Positions 37,334-45,899 of a stretch of 64,000 bases of DNA are shown one piece after another. The DNA is from Mucilaginibacter celer. GTDB taxonomy: Bacteria; Bacteroidota; Bacteroidia; Sphingobacteriales; Sphingobacteriaceae. The translations under genes and the position numbers were made by a program. How positions within the stretch are numbered: the stretch's first letter is position 1; each line of letters opens with the position of its first letter. Below the pieces are notes generated by a model that saw nothing but the letters and a program-made list of their open reading frames with translations, was not told the origin of the DNA and made no database searches. The stretch is taken from contig NZ_CP032869.1 in NCBI RefSeq assembly GCF_003576455.2, positions 4,092,001 through 4,156,000 of the forward strand. Direction: 5' to 3'.

Positions 37334-37978
37334 TTTGCGCACTTAAAAATCTCAAACCATGCACCCTTAAAAAACTTTGCGGCTTAGCGTCTTTGCGAGC
37401 CTAAAACTCCACAACAAACACAAAAAACATTTGCGTCTTAAACACCTTTGCGCACTTAAAAATCTCAAACTATGCACCCTTAAAAACCTTTGCGGCTTAG
37501 CGCCTTTGCGAGCCTAAAACTCCACAACAAACACAAAAAACATTTGCGTCTTAAACACCTTTGCGCACTTAAAAATCTCAAACTATGCACCCTTAAAAAC
37601 CTTTGCGGCTTAGCGCCTTTGCGAGCCTAAAACTCCACAACAAACACAAAAAACATTTGCGTCTTAAACACCTTTGCGCACTTAAAAATCTCAAACTATG
37701 CACCCTTAAAAACCTTTGCGGCTTAGCGCCTTTGCGAGCCTAAAACTCCACAACAAACACAAAAAACATTTGCGTCTTAAACACCTTTGCGCACTTAAAA
37801 ATCTCAAACTATGCACCCTTAAAAACCTTTGCGGCTTAGCGCCTTTGCGAGCCTAAAACTCCACAACAAACACAAAAAACATTTGCGTCTTAAACAACCT
37901 TGCGCACTTAAAAATCTCAAACTATGCACTCTTAAAAACCTTTGCGGCTTAGCGCCTTTGCGAGCCTAAAACTCTCCC
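37334..37978. repeat. 113-bp tandem repeat array, about 5.7 units
   Basis: Six successive units start at 37334, 37447, 37560, 37673, 37786 and about 37899, each exactly 113 bp and almost identical. Each contains CTTTGCGGCTTAGCGCCTTT and TTTGCGCACTTAAAAATCTC. Units 2-5 look the same; the first has a C/T and a C/A difference and the last has two changes. The array stops 2 bp before the stop codon of the ABC permease gene. No coding frame runs through it. Confidence 0.95.
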
Positions 37979-37979
37979 C

Positions 37980-40397
37980 CTACTCCGTTTTCAAACTCTT
38001 CACCGGGTTCATCAGCGCGGCTTTTACGCTCATGAATGATACCGTTGCAAAAGCCACCACCATCACTACAAAAAACGGAACGATGAACAGCAGCACGTTA
38101 ATATCCATCCTGAAAGCATAAGTTTGCAGCCATTGGTGAACAAAGTACCAGCCTACCGGTACTGCTATCACAAACGAAATGAGGATAAGCAATGCAAAAT
38201 CCTGATACAATAGCCTCAAAATATTGTTTACCGATGCGCCCAGCACCTTGCGGATGCCAATCTCTTTGGTGCGCTGCACAATGGTGTACGATACCAGGCC
38301 AAATAACCCTAAACAGGCCACAAAAATGGCTATGCCTGTAAATATGCCAAACACCTGGCCAAAGCGCTGATCGCGTTTATATTGTTCGTTAAAATGCTGA
38401 TCTAAAAAGAAATAGTCAAACTGGTCGCCGGGGAAGAAGCTGGCCCAGGTGCGTTTCAGATCGGCAATGGTTTGCTGGATGTTGGTGGTGCTTACTTTTA
38501 CTGATACCTGGCCCCGCACATCGGGTATGCAGCGGAAGATCATGGCATCGTAAGCATCCCTTAGCGATTGCTGATGGAAGTTATCGGCCACGCCAACTAT
38601 GGTATATACCTGTCCCCAAAAATCAATGCGTTTACCCAGGGCATCGGCAGGTTTGCTAAAGCCCAGTTGTTCAACGGCTTTTTTGTTGAATACTACGCTG
38701 TGCACTTCATCGCCAAAAGTTTTTGAAAATTTCCTGCCGGCAACCAGCTTAATATCATAGGCATCAAGGTAATCATAATCGGCGCCTATAACGCGGTATT
38801 GCTTGCTGGTGCTTTGATCCGAGCCTACCAGTTTAATGCCGCCTGCATTCCAGCCCACCGGTTCGCCGGGGATGGAGGTTGATACGGTTACGCTTTTTAC
38901 TGCCGATTGGGCCAGGCATTCGTGCTTAAACGAGCTCATGCTGCGGTAAAACGAATCTACCTTTACCAGCGGGGCTTTGATTACCAGCGTCTGGTCAATT
39001 TTTACGCCCAGCTTTTGCGTTTGCATATACTTAAGCTGCCTGAATACCGAAAGCGAAAAAACAAGGAGGAATATGGAAGCAAAAAACTGAAAAACCACCA
39101 TACCTTTGCGTAACATTACACCCTTGGGCGATGCCAGGATCTTGCCCTTCATTACCTCAACCGGTCTGAATCCGGATAACACGATAGCCGGGTAAAAACC
39201 GCTGAAGAACGACCCCAAAAAGAAGATGCCCAATACCGCCAGCCAGAAAACAGGTTTAGCAAACAGCGTAAAGCCTATCTGCACACCTGATATATTGGCA
39301 AATGCCGGCAGGCAGGCCATAATAATAAGCAAAGCCAGAGCTATGGCCATACCGTTAAGCAGCATAGCCTCTAACATAAACTGTGTTATCAGCTGGGCCT
39401 TTGCCGAGCCTAATGTTTTGCGTACGCCTACCTCTTTAGCACGGCCAATACCGCGGGCAGTAGCGAGGTTTATATAATTGATCCATGCGATGATCATTAC
39501 AAAAATGGCTATTCCCAAAAGTACATATACCGATTTGCCATCACCATTAGGCTGAAACTCCAGCATCAGGTTTGAGTACAGGTGGATATTCTGCACGGGC
39601 ATCAGCGTATAAATACCACCTTCGCCACTACCCGGAAATTTATCATAAGCTTTTTTTACGATGGGGATAAATTTAGCCTCGAGCCGGCGCGGGTCAACAC
39701 CCGGTTTAAGCAGCAGGTAAGTTGTACAGCCATCATTAAGCCAGGCATCATCAAGGTTATAGTCTTTATTAGGCGGATTTTCTTTAAGCAGCGTAGCGTA
39801 CGATTGGATAAAATCGAACTTCATGTGGGTATTGGCCGGCAGGTTTTTCATTACCCCGGTTATTTTAAGGGGCTTATCGGTATTGATGTACAGCGTTTGC
39901 CCTACCGGGTTTACACCGTGAAAAAGCTTGTTAGCCACATCTTCGGTTAGTACGGCCGTGTTGGGTTCTTTAAGCGCTGTAGCCGGGTCGCCGCTGATGA
40001 GGGGGAAGGAGAAGGCTTTAAAAAAGGCTGTGCTTACGTAGTATACATCCTTTAAAACCATTTTCTGATCTTTATAATTGGCAATGGTTTGGCCTGCGCC
40101 TACCATTTTTACGTAATCCTCAATTTCGGGCAGTACGGCTTTAAAAGCCGTACCGGGGGCAAAGGCTCCGCCTGCCCAGCTGGTGCTTAGCTTGCCGTTA
40201 TTGTACCTATCCTGGTTAATGCGGTAAACGCGGGTTTTATTGGCATGAAAATCATCATAGCTCAATTCAAAACTAACGTATTGCAATATGAGCAGGCATG
40301 CAGCCATGCCAATAGCCAGGCCCACTATATTAATAGTGGAGAAAGCTTTGTTTTTAGATAAGTTTCTAAAAGCAACCAGCAGGTAATTTTTAAGCAT
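37980..40397 (-). CDS. ABC transporter permease, FtsX/MacB-like
   Basis: An 805-aa inner-membrane protein with two similar halves. Each has an N-terminal helix, a periplasmic MacB_PCD-type domain (about 45-240 and 450-640) and a trio of helices of the FtsX type (GVRKTLGSAKAQL and GIRKVLGASVNNIL mark the coupling segments). This eight- to ten-helix fused permease is widespread in Bacteroidota and works with a separate ATPase in mechanotransmission or export; no ATPase gene is near. The 3' end abuts the tandem array. Confidence 0.9.
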   Translation of the reverse strand: MLKNYLLVAFRNLSKNKAFSTINIVGLAIGMAACLLILQYVSFELSYDDFHANKTRVYRINQDRYNNGKLSTSWAGGAFAPGTAFKAVLPEIEDYVKMVGAGQTIANYKDQKMVLKDVYYVSTAFFKAFSFPLISGDPATALKEPNTAVLTEDVANKLFHGVNPVGQTLYINTDKPLKITGVMKNLPANTHMKFDFIQSYATLLKENPPNKDYNLDDAWLNDGCTTYLLLKPGVDPRRLEAKFIPIVKKAYDKFPGSGEGGIYTLMPVQNIHLYSNLMLEFQPNGDGKSVYVLLGIAIFVMIIAWINYINLATARGIGRAKEVGVRKTLGSAKAQLITQFMLEAMLLNGMAIALALLIIMACLPAFANISGVQIGFTLFAKPVFWLAVLGIFFLGSFFSGFYPAIVLSGFRPVEVMKGKILASPKGVMLRKGMVVFQFFASIFLLVFSLSVFRQLKYMQTQKLGVKIDQTLVIKAPLVKVDSFYRSMSSFKHECLAQSAVKSVTVSTSIPGEPVGWNAGGIKLVGSDQSTSKQYRVIGADYDYLDAYDIKLVAGRKFSKTFGDEVHSVVFNKKAVEQLGFSKPADALGKRIDFWGQVYTIVGVADNFHQQSLRDAYDAMIFRCIPDVRGQVSVKVSTTNIQQTIADLKRTWASFFPGDQFDYFFLDQHFNEQYKRDQRFGQVFGIFTGIAIFVACLGLFGLVSYTIVQRTKEIGIRKVLGASVNNILRLLYQDFALLILISFVIAVPVGWYFVHQWLQTYAFRMDINVLLFIVPFFVVMVVAFATVSFMSVKAALMNPVKSLKTE

Positions 40398-40687
40398 AAT
40401 TGTTTACGGTTTATGCCTGATGATGAGCTAATTACGTGCCTGGTTTTTATTTTATTGATTATCAGATATTTATTGAATTTGATATCTACGAAAGTGTTCG
40501 TTTTCGTACGGTGGTTGTGCGGTTATGTGTTAGAGATTAGTGGTTGGAGATTAGAGGTTAGGCAAAAAACTATCCGTTATCAATAGTTAGCGGAGCCAAC
40601 CTGCGGCCTCCTTCGCATCAATGCGGGATACCGTTATTAAATAAGAATCCCTATTTTCGAGGCATAAACCAAACCATCAATCGCAAC
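40398..40687. other. intergenic region with GGAGATTAG repeat
   Basis: A 290-bp gap between divergent genes. It includes a copy of the AGAGATTAGTGGTTGGAGAT repeat at about 40532-40560, also present at 4449. I see no gene or clear promoter. Confidence 0.5.
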
Positions 40688-41440
40688 ATGGGCTTATTTA
40701 ATTTTTTCAAGAGAAAACAAACCGAACGGAATCAAAAAAACAACGCAATTCAGCCTATTTCTGATAACGAATTTCTCGTTCAAATTTTAAAAGCCCGGCT
40801 AATTGAATTGGGCTACGAAGTTGAGTTGCATCCGCAATACCTCGCGCTGATAATCAATTCCGAATTAGAGATCGCTACAGCTATCGTCGATAATCCCGGC
40901 GCTCATCCTTACGTTATGGAGGTTATGTTTCTTACCGCTCATCCGGTATATTTTCCGAAAGGGGTAATTGAAAACCTGGCTGGGATTGGCGAAAGCCTTG
41001 GCGAAAAAATGGAAGCTGCTGTTGATAACTACCTTACCGCCATCTTTCCAACCGTAATGGATGGATTTACCGATACTCATGATCCGGAATTTGACTTTTA
41101 CAAAAACGAAATTCTCTGGCACCCCAAACTGAGCGATTTGGAAGTTCAAGGACAACGGGAAAATTTGCCTCCGGGGGATCATCTCTTCAATCTTATAAAA
41201 GAAAAAGTTAAACCACTGCTTACCGACAACAAATTCAACTGGTTGAAAATTTACGTTTCAAAGAGTGCCGAAGGAACCATTATTGGCGAATGTGTTTTCA
41301 ACAACCAACTATGGCCAGAGGGTACCGAAGCTGTTATAGCAGACGCCGAATTATGGGAAGTTAAGGGGGACTTTATGGCTTTGAAGCAATTTGTTATGTT
41401 TAGGCGATGCGATAAATACGATCCGCTACCGCTGGTTTAA
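40688..41440 (+). CDS. cytosolic protein, possibly DUF6348
   Basis: A 250-aa soluble protein. An N-terminal basic stretch (FNFFKRKQTERNQKN) is followed by a domain with LIELGYEVELHPQ, then FKIYVSKS-like strands and CVFNNQLWPEG, which I associate tentatively with DUF6348. No catalytic motif or signal peptide is seen. Such proteins often sit in toxin-immunity neighbourhoods, but no toxin is visible here. It is followed by the STM3941-like gene on the same strand after 87 bp. Confidence 0.55.
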   Translation: MGLFNFFKRKQTERNQKNNAIQPISDNEFLVQILKARLIELGYEVELHPQYLALIINSELEIATAIVDNPGAHPYVMEVMFLTAHPVYFPKGVIENLAGIGESLGEKMEAAVDNYLTAIFPTVMDGFTDTHDPEFDFYKNEILWHPKLSDLEVQGQRENLPPGDHLFNLIKEKVKPLLTDNKFNWLKIYVSKSAEGTIIGECVFNNQLWPEGTEAVIADAELWEVKGDFMALKQFVMFRRCDKYDPLPLV

Positions 41441-41527
41441 CTGTAGAGATTTTATTTAAATCATTAACGGTAAACAGTATCTTAGCCTAAGATATAAACC
41501 ATTTAACCCCAGGTACTTTACCCAATC

Positions 41528-42073
41528 ATGACAGCCCATCCCCCTATCCAAATCCCATTAAACAAAACCAAAATAACCAAAGGCCTTTTAGGTTCGGTAG
41601 CTTTTGTTGCCATCAGCGCATGGATCCTGATCAAGCAGCCGCACATTGGCAACCCTATGTTTGATAATGTGCTGGTTAAATATGGCGTAACCAGTTTAGG
41701 TATTGTTTTCTTCGGTTTTACTGCTTTCTTTTTCCTTAAAAAAATGGGCGACAAAAAGCCTGGATTGGTTATTGATGATGAAGGCATTTTTGATAATACC
41801 GGCGCTACTTCGGTGGGTTTAATCCCCTGGCAGGATATCAGCGGAGTTGGTATCTCGAGTCTTATGAATCAGCAGTTCCTCATCATCGGTGTCAAAAACC
41901 CGGAACAATATATTGAAGCGCAAACCAATCTGCTCAGGAAAAAAAGTTTCGGCTTTAATTATAAAAACTACGGCTCGCCTATTGCTATCAGTGCCAACAC
42001 CATAAACTATAACCTTGGCCTGCTTGCTGCCGAACTTAATGGAAGATTAAACAGCGACGACGGGGAGGTGTAG
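41528..42073 (+). CDS. STM3941-like membrane protein
   Basis: A 181-aa protein with two hydrophobic helices near residues 18-35 and 54-72, then a soluble PH-like domain (LVIDDEGIFDNTGATSVG, IPWQDISGVGI). The layout matches the STM3941 family of unknown function, in which the soluble part resembles bacterial PH domains. A hexanucleotide repeat starts at its stop codon. Confidence 0.7.
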   Translation: MTAHPPIQIPLNKTKITKGLLGSVAFVAISAWILIKQPHIGNPMFDNVLVKYGVTSLGIVFFGFTAFFFLKKMGDKKPGLVIDDEGIFDNTGATSVGLIPWQDISGVGISSLMNQQFLIIGVKNPEQYIEAQTNLLRKKSFGFNYKNYGSPIAISANTINYNLGLLAAELNGRLNSDDGEV

Positions 42074-42129
42074 TGGCGGTGGCAGTAGCAGTGGCAGTGG
42101 CGGTGGCAGTTGCAGTTGCAATAGCAGTT
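42073..42129. repeat. GGCAGT-type hexanucleotide repeat
   Basis: Eight to nine imperfect copies of a GGCAGT/GGCGGT/TGCAGT unit immediately follow the stop codon of the STM3941-like gene. Such a microsatellite can change length by slippage; here it lies outside the gene. Confidence 0.8.
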
Positions 42130-42249
42130 ATTGTTTAGTCCGACTACTAAAAAAGGGTTGGAGACAGGGAGACGGACGGACGGAATGCCAAAGGCGAGAC
42201 CGCAAGAGTTAAGAAGCAGGAACTATCTAACCAGGTGGTTGCGATTATC

Positions 42250-42441
42250 TCACATCAACTCATTATCCTTTTTAACATGATAGGCTTTGTACGATAGATA
42301 AAACAAAGCCAGCGCAGGCAAAGCACCCAGTACAACACCCGTGGCATTCATATTTGGATAGGTAGCCACAATTTGCACAATGAGCAGTATGGTTGCTACA
42401 ATGCCGCCTGTAAGGTAAAGTAATTTGAATTTGGGGTTCAT
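42250..42441 (-). CDS. small two-helix membrane protein
   Basis: A 63-aa protein with two hydrophobic helices (LYLTGGIVATILLIVQIVAT and GVVLGALPALALFYLSYKAY) and a charged tail (HVKKDNELM). It has a proper ATG and a hydrophobic pattern that is unlikely by chance, but no family is recognised. Confidence 0.5.
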   Translation of the reverse strand: MNPKFKLLYLTGGIVATILLIVQIVATYPNMNATGVVLGALPALALFYLSYKAYHVKKDNELM

Positions 42442-42494
42442 GAATTAATTAACAAATAATTGCCGTGCTTGTTTAAATAGCAAACTTTATAAAA

Positions 42495-42598
42495 CCACGT
42501 CATTGCGAGGCACAAAGCAATCGCGAACTTTACAGGGCGGCATTGTATAGCCCCTCTGCTTCCGTGCGATTGCTTCGTGCCTTATAATGACGAGGTGG
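42495..42598 (+). repeat. palindromic repeat, copy 2
   Basis: A 104-bp copy: left arm CCACGTCATTGCGAGGCACA, core TACAGGGCGG...TATAGCCCCTCTGC, right arm GATTGCTTCGTGCCTTATAA with a partial decay of CTCGCAATGAC. It lies between the 63-aa protein gene and glgB. Confidence 0.85.
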
Positions 42599-42612
42599 GA
42601 GATTTTCTTATC

Positions 42613-42645
42613 AGACTTACGAAGTTTTAAAAACTGCGTAAGTCT
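42613..42645 (-). terminator. hairpin after glgB
   Basis: A stem AGACTTACG / CGTAAGTCT lies just past the glgB stop codon. The inner segment AGTTTTAAAAACTGCGTAAG is also found, in nearly the same form, at about 50013-50035, so it is a small dispersed repeat that may act as a terminator. Confidence 0.5.
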
Positions 42646-42652
42646 CTCTTCT

Positions 42653-44908
42653 TCACTTCTTCAACTCATACTTAGCAGGCACATCCGGCAACCTTTTAAA
42701 CACCATAGCTCCCAGCGGCGGGATGCTTATGCTGATTGATTGCGCTTTGCCATGCCAGCTAACGGCATCGCTTTGTACAGCATCGTAGTTGATGATGCCG
42801 CTGCCCCAGTATTTTTCGTTATCCGAGTTAAACAGCTCTTTCCATTTACCGGCTGCAGGTACGCCAATGCGGTAATCGCGGCGTACAACCGGGGTCATGT
42901 TCAACACTATCATCAGGTCGTTTTTGCTTTCGTGGCCCATGCGGCGGTATACCAGTATCGAATCGTTGGCATTGCCGCCATCAACCCATTCAAAACCCTG
43001 GTGCGAGAACGCTTTTTCATACAGTGCCGGCTCATCGCGGTACAGCTGGTTAAGGGCTTTAATGGTTTCGCTGATGCCCATATGGTTAGGGTATTGCAGC
43101 ACGTGCCATTGTAACGACTGGCTGAAGTTCCACTCATCGCCCTGCCCAAACTCGGCCCCCATAAACAACAGTTTTGAGCCGGGGTGAGTAAACATATAGC
43201 CGTACATCAGGCGCAGGTTGGCAAATTGCTGCCACTCATCGCCAGGCATTTTGCGCAGCATTGATCCTTTGCCGTACACCACCTCATCGTGCGAGAAAGG
43301 CAGCATAAAGTTTTCGGTAAAGGCGTATATGGTACTAAAAGTTATCTCGTTATGGTGATACTTGCGGTGTATCGGGTCGTTTTTAAAATAATCAATGGTA
43401 TCGTGCATCCAGCCCATCATCCATTTCATGCCAAAGCCCAATCCCCCCAAATAAACCGGGCGACTAACGCCTGTAAACGAAGTGGACTCCTCGGCAATGG
43501 TTTGCGTAGACGGGAAGTTAGCGTAAACCGCCTCATTAAACTCTTTCAAAAATGAAATAGCCTCCAGGTTTTCGTTCCCGCCGTATATGTTGGCTTCCCA
43601 CTCGCCATGCTTGCGCGAGTAATCGAGGTACAACATCGAGGCCACGGCATCAACACGCAAACCATCGGCGTGGTACCTGTCCAGCCAAAAAATAGCGTTA
43701 CTGATCAGGAAAGCCCTAACCTCGTTACGGCCATAATTAAATATGTACGATTTCCAATCCGGGTGGAAACCCTTGCGTGCGTCGGCATGCTCGTATAAAT
43801 GTGTACCATCAAAGTTGTACAGCGCGTGCGCATCACCTGGGAAGTGCGATGGTACCCAATCCAATATCACACCAATACCGGCTTTGTGAAACTCCTCTAT
43901 CAGCAACATCAACTCCTGCGGAGTGCCGTAGCGCGATGCGGCTGCGAAATAGCCGCTCACCTGGTAGCCCCAACTTGGGTAAAAAGGGTGCTCCATTATC
44001 GGCATAAACTCTACATGCGTAAAGCCCATTTCCTTAACGTAGGGCACCAGTTTGGCGGCCAGTTGGGTATAAGTTAAAAACTCATCAGGGCTTTCGGGAT
44101 TGCGCGCCCACGAACCCAAATGCACCTCGTAAACCGAGTAAGGTTTATCCAAAGCGTTATATTCATGGCGGCTCTGCATCCAGGCCGCATCCTGCCACTC
44201 GTAGTAGGTATCGGCCACTATCGATGCTGTGCGCGGAGGCAGTTCCCAACGCAAAGCGAAAGGGTCGCTCTTTTCCAGATCTTCCCCGGTAGATGATTTT
44301 ATATAATATTTATAGGTTTCGCCATTGCCAATATTCGGAATAAAACCTTCCCAAATACCCGACGAATCCCAGCGGGCATTCAGGCTATGCGAACCACGGT
44401 TCCAGCCATTAAAATTACCAATAACCGCTACATACTGCGCATTAGGCGCCCAAACCGCAAAGTAAGTACCCACCACACCCAAATGCTCCACCACGTGCGA
44501 TCCCAGTTTCTCGTACAGCTTATAATGCTTGCCCGATTTAAACAAACTGATATCAAAATCGCTAAAGCGGCTGTAAGGTTCAACGGCTTGTAATTGCACA
44601 GGCTGTTGAGGGTCGGCAACCTCGGCGGCTTCGGCTTTAACGGCTTTCGGTTTTGCCGCGGCAGCTTTTTTAGCAGGTGCGGACTTATCGGCAGCGGCAG
44701 GCTTAGCAGCTTTAGTGGCAACTGGTTTCTTCGCTGTAGCGGGTTTATCGGCAGGGGCAGCAGCTTTGGCTTTACTTGCTTTTTTAGCAGGTTCGGCCTC
44801 AGCAGGCGGCGTAACTTTTTCTGTTTTGGCCTTGCTTACTGCTTTTTTCTCTTTTACAGGCTTCGCGTCGGGTAGCGGTGTTTCGGTTTTAGTAGTTTTC
44901 TTGGCCAT
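42653..44908 (-). CDS. glgB: 1,4-alpha-glucan branching enzyme with Lys/Ala/Pro-rich N-terminal tail
   Basis: A 751-aa enzyme that makes alpha-1,6 branches in glycogen. Residues about 125-220 form the CBM48 domain (VVGTYFAVWAPNAQ); the GH13 barrel follows with DGLRVDAVASM (nucleophile Asp), IAEESTSF (acid Glu) and PFSHDEVVYGKG (third Asp). It ends with the usual C-terminal all-beta domain. The first 105 residues are unusual: a low-complexity tail of AKKP, AAKP and PAKKA units, similar in composition to histone-H1-like proteins. Homologues normally lack this. It lies at the 3' side of the alpha-glucan cluster. Confidence 0.93.
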   Translation of the reverse strand: MAKKTTKTETPLPDAKPVKEKKAVSKAKTEKVTPPAEAEPAKKASKAKAAAPADKPATAKKPVATKAAKPAAADKSAPAKKAAAAKPKAVKAEAAEVADPQQPVQLQAVEPYSRFSDFDISLFKSGKHYKLYEKLGSHVVEHLGVVGTYFAVWAPNAQYVAVIGNFNGWNRGSHSLNARWDSSGIWEGFIPNIGNGETYKYYIKSSTGEDLEKSDPFALRWELPPRTASIVADTYYEWQDAAWMQSRHEYNALDKPYSVYEVHLGSWARNPESPDEFLTYTQLAAKLVPYVKEMGFTHVEFMPIMEHPFYPSWGYQVSGYFAAASRYGTPQELMLLIEEFHKAGIGVILDWVPSHFPGDAHALYNFDGTHLYEHADARKGFHPDWKSYIFNYGRNEVRAFLISNAIFWLDRYHADGLRVDAVASMLYLDYSRKHGEWEANIYGGNENLEAISFLKEFNEAVYANFPSTQTIAEESTSFTGVSRPVYLGGLGFGMKWMMGWMHDTIDYFKNDPIHRKYHHNEITFSTIYAFTENFMLPFSHDEVVYGKGSMLRKMPGDEWQQFANLRLMYGYMFTHPGSKLLFMGAEFGQGDEWNFSQSLQWHVLQYPNHMGISETIKALNQLYRDEPALYEKAFSHQGFEWVDGGNANDSILVYRRMGHESKNDLMIVLNMTPVVRRDYRIGVPAAGKWKELFNSDNEKYWGSGIINYDAVQSDAVSWHGKAQSISISIPPLGAMVFKRLPDVPAKYELKK

Positions 44909-45050
44909 GATATATGAAATAACCTATTTGGGTACCGTATGATAACCCAAAACACAGGATTGAGTTTGGTTTATATACAATCAAATATAACAGGATTAAA
45001 ATACTATGAGGGGATTTGGGAATTTATTTTTCCTTTAGAGGAAACACTCT

Positions 45051-45085
45051 CCACCACGTCATTGCGAGGCACGAAGCAATCCCCT
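45051..45085 (+). repeat. palindromic repeat, isolated left half
   Basis: CCACCACGTCATTGCGAGGC continuing to AGCAATCCCCTACTT is one arm of the palindromic element without its partner. A second left arm follows in the same orientation at 45109. Confidence 0.8.
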
Positions 45086-45108
45086 ACTTGCTAAGCAATC
45101 ACGCAAAT

Positions 45109-45540
45109 CTCTCCACCACGTCATTGCGAGGCACGAAGCAATCCCCTACTTACAGAGACACCATGTAAGATATCGGCAATATGATTATCTTAACTGCATG
45201 GTTATGCAACGAGGTGGATGTGTTTATATCGTTACCAATCAAACACATTCGGTATTATATACGGGGATAACATCTGATATCATCGGCAGAATATCCGATC
45301 ATAAAAATAAAACGTATCCACAAAGCTTTACAGCTAAGTACAAATGCAATAAGCTGGTTTATTATCTCTTTTACCCACGCATAGAAGAGGCTATTGCTGG
45401 TGAAAAAGCGCTGAAAGGAAGTAGCAGGCAAGCTAAAATAAATCTTGTTAACGGATTAAATCCTGCTTGGGCAGATTTGTATGACGATTTGATAAAGGAG
45501 TAATCACACTTAAACCATCTCGCAATGATGCGGTGGAAAG
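45109..45540 (+). mobile_element. candidate element: GIY-YIG gene bracketed by palindromic-repeat arms
   Basis: The left end (45109-45152) carries a full left arm of the palindromic repeat and the start of its core (CCCCTACTTACAG). The right end (45518-45540) is the inverse of the outer 23 nt of that arm, matching at 19 of 23 positions with four transitions. Between them is only the GIY-YIG gene (45198-45503). The layout is that of a small element whose ends are the same as those of the gene-less repeats elsewhere. That it moves is inference. Confidence 0.5.
45198..45503 (+). CDS. single-domain GIY-YIG nuclease
   Basis: A 101-aa single-domain endonuclease of the YhbQ/UvrC-N-like type. VYI (9-11) and YTGIT (21-25) form the GIY-YIG pair, with Arg31 and His35 on the following helix (IGRISDHK) and Glu69 in GEKALKG as the metal ligand. 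The end KINLVNGLNPAWADLYDDL is the typical C-terminus. All catalytic residues are present. The gene sits alone among copies of the palindromic repeat and is bracketed by its two arms. Members with this length are numerous in Bacteroidota; their role is not known to me. Confidence 0.9.
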   Translation: MVMQRGGCVYIVTNQTHSVLYTGITSDIIGRISDHKNKTYPQSFTAKYKCNKLVYYLFYPRIEEAIAGEKALKGSSRQAKINLVNGLNPAWADLYDDLIKE

Positions 45541-45620
45541 ATAAGTGTCCACTATCCGTCTGTTAGGATAGTGACTCAGGTATTTGGACGGACGCACAAG
45601 TAACGAACATACTCAACAAA

Positions 45621-45722
45621 TCGTCATTGCGAGGAACGAAGCAATCCCCTACTTTACAGGGCGGATTTGCATAGCCTCTCTGCCGCTTGGGGATTGCTTC
45701 GTTCCTCGCAATGACGTGGTGA
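45621..45722 (+). repeat. palindromic repeat, copy 3
   Basis: A complete, nearly perfect copy of 102 bp: TCGTCATTGCGAGGAACGAA, core TACAGGGCGGATTTGCATAG, right arm GGATTGCTTCGTTCCTCGCA. It lies 118 bp after the GIY-YIG gene. Confidence 0.9.
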
Positions 45723-45751
45723 AGAGATTTGCGTGATTGTTCTGTATAGTT

Positions 45752-45880
45752 ACGGATTGTTTCGTATTAACAATGACGTGGTGGAGAGAGCTGCGGCACA
45801 TTTATAAACAAACAATCCCCGATTACAGGGTGGACCTGCCTATCGGGGATTGCTTCGTGCCTCGCAATGACGAGGTGGAG
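45752..45880 (+). repeat. palindromic repeat remnants
   Basis: A degraded right arm (GGATTGTTTCGTATTAACAA to TGACGTGGTGGAG, 45754-45787) is followed by a shortened copy (45810-45880: CAATCCCCGATTACAGGGTG, then GGGGATTGCTTCGTGCCTCG). The GIY-YIG gene therefore lies inside a cluster of at least five full or partial copies. Confidence 0.8.
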
Positions 45881-45899
45881 TTAAGGGTTCTCTCTATTC

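Noticed and set aside
37334..37978. CRISPR array
   Set aside because: The units are joined directly at 113-bp period with no unique spacers, are far longer than CRISPR repeats, and no cas gene is near.
45051..45880. REP/RAYT system with a Y1 transposase
   Set aside because: The only gene among the repeats has GIY-YIG and not HUH/Y1 motifs.
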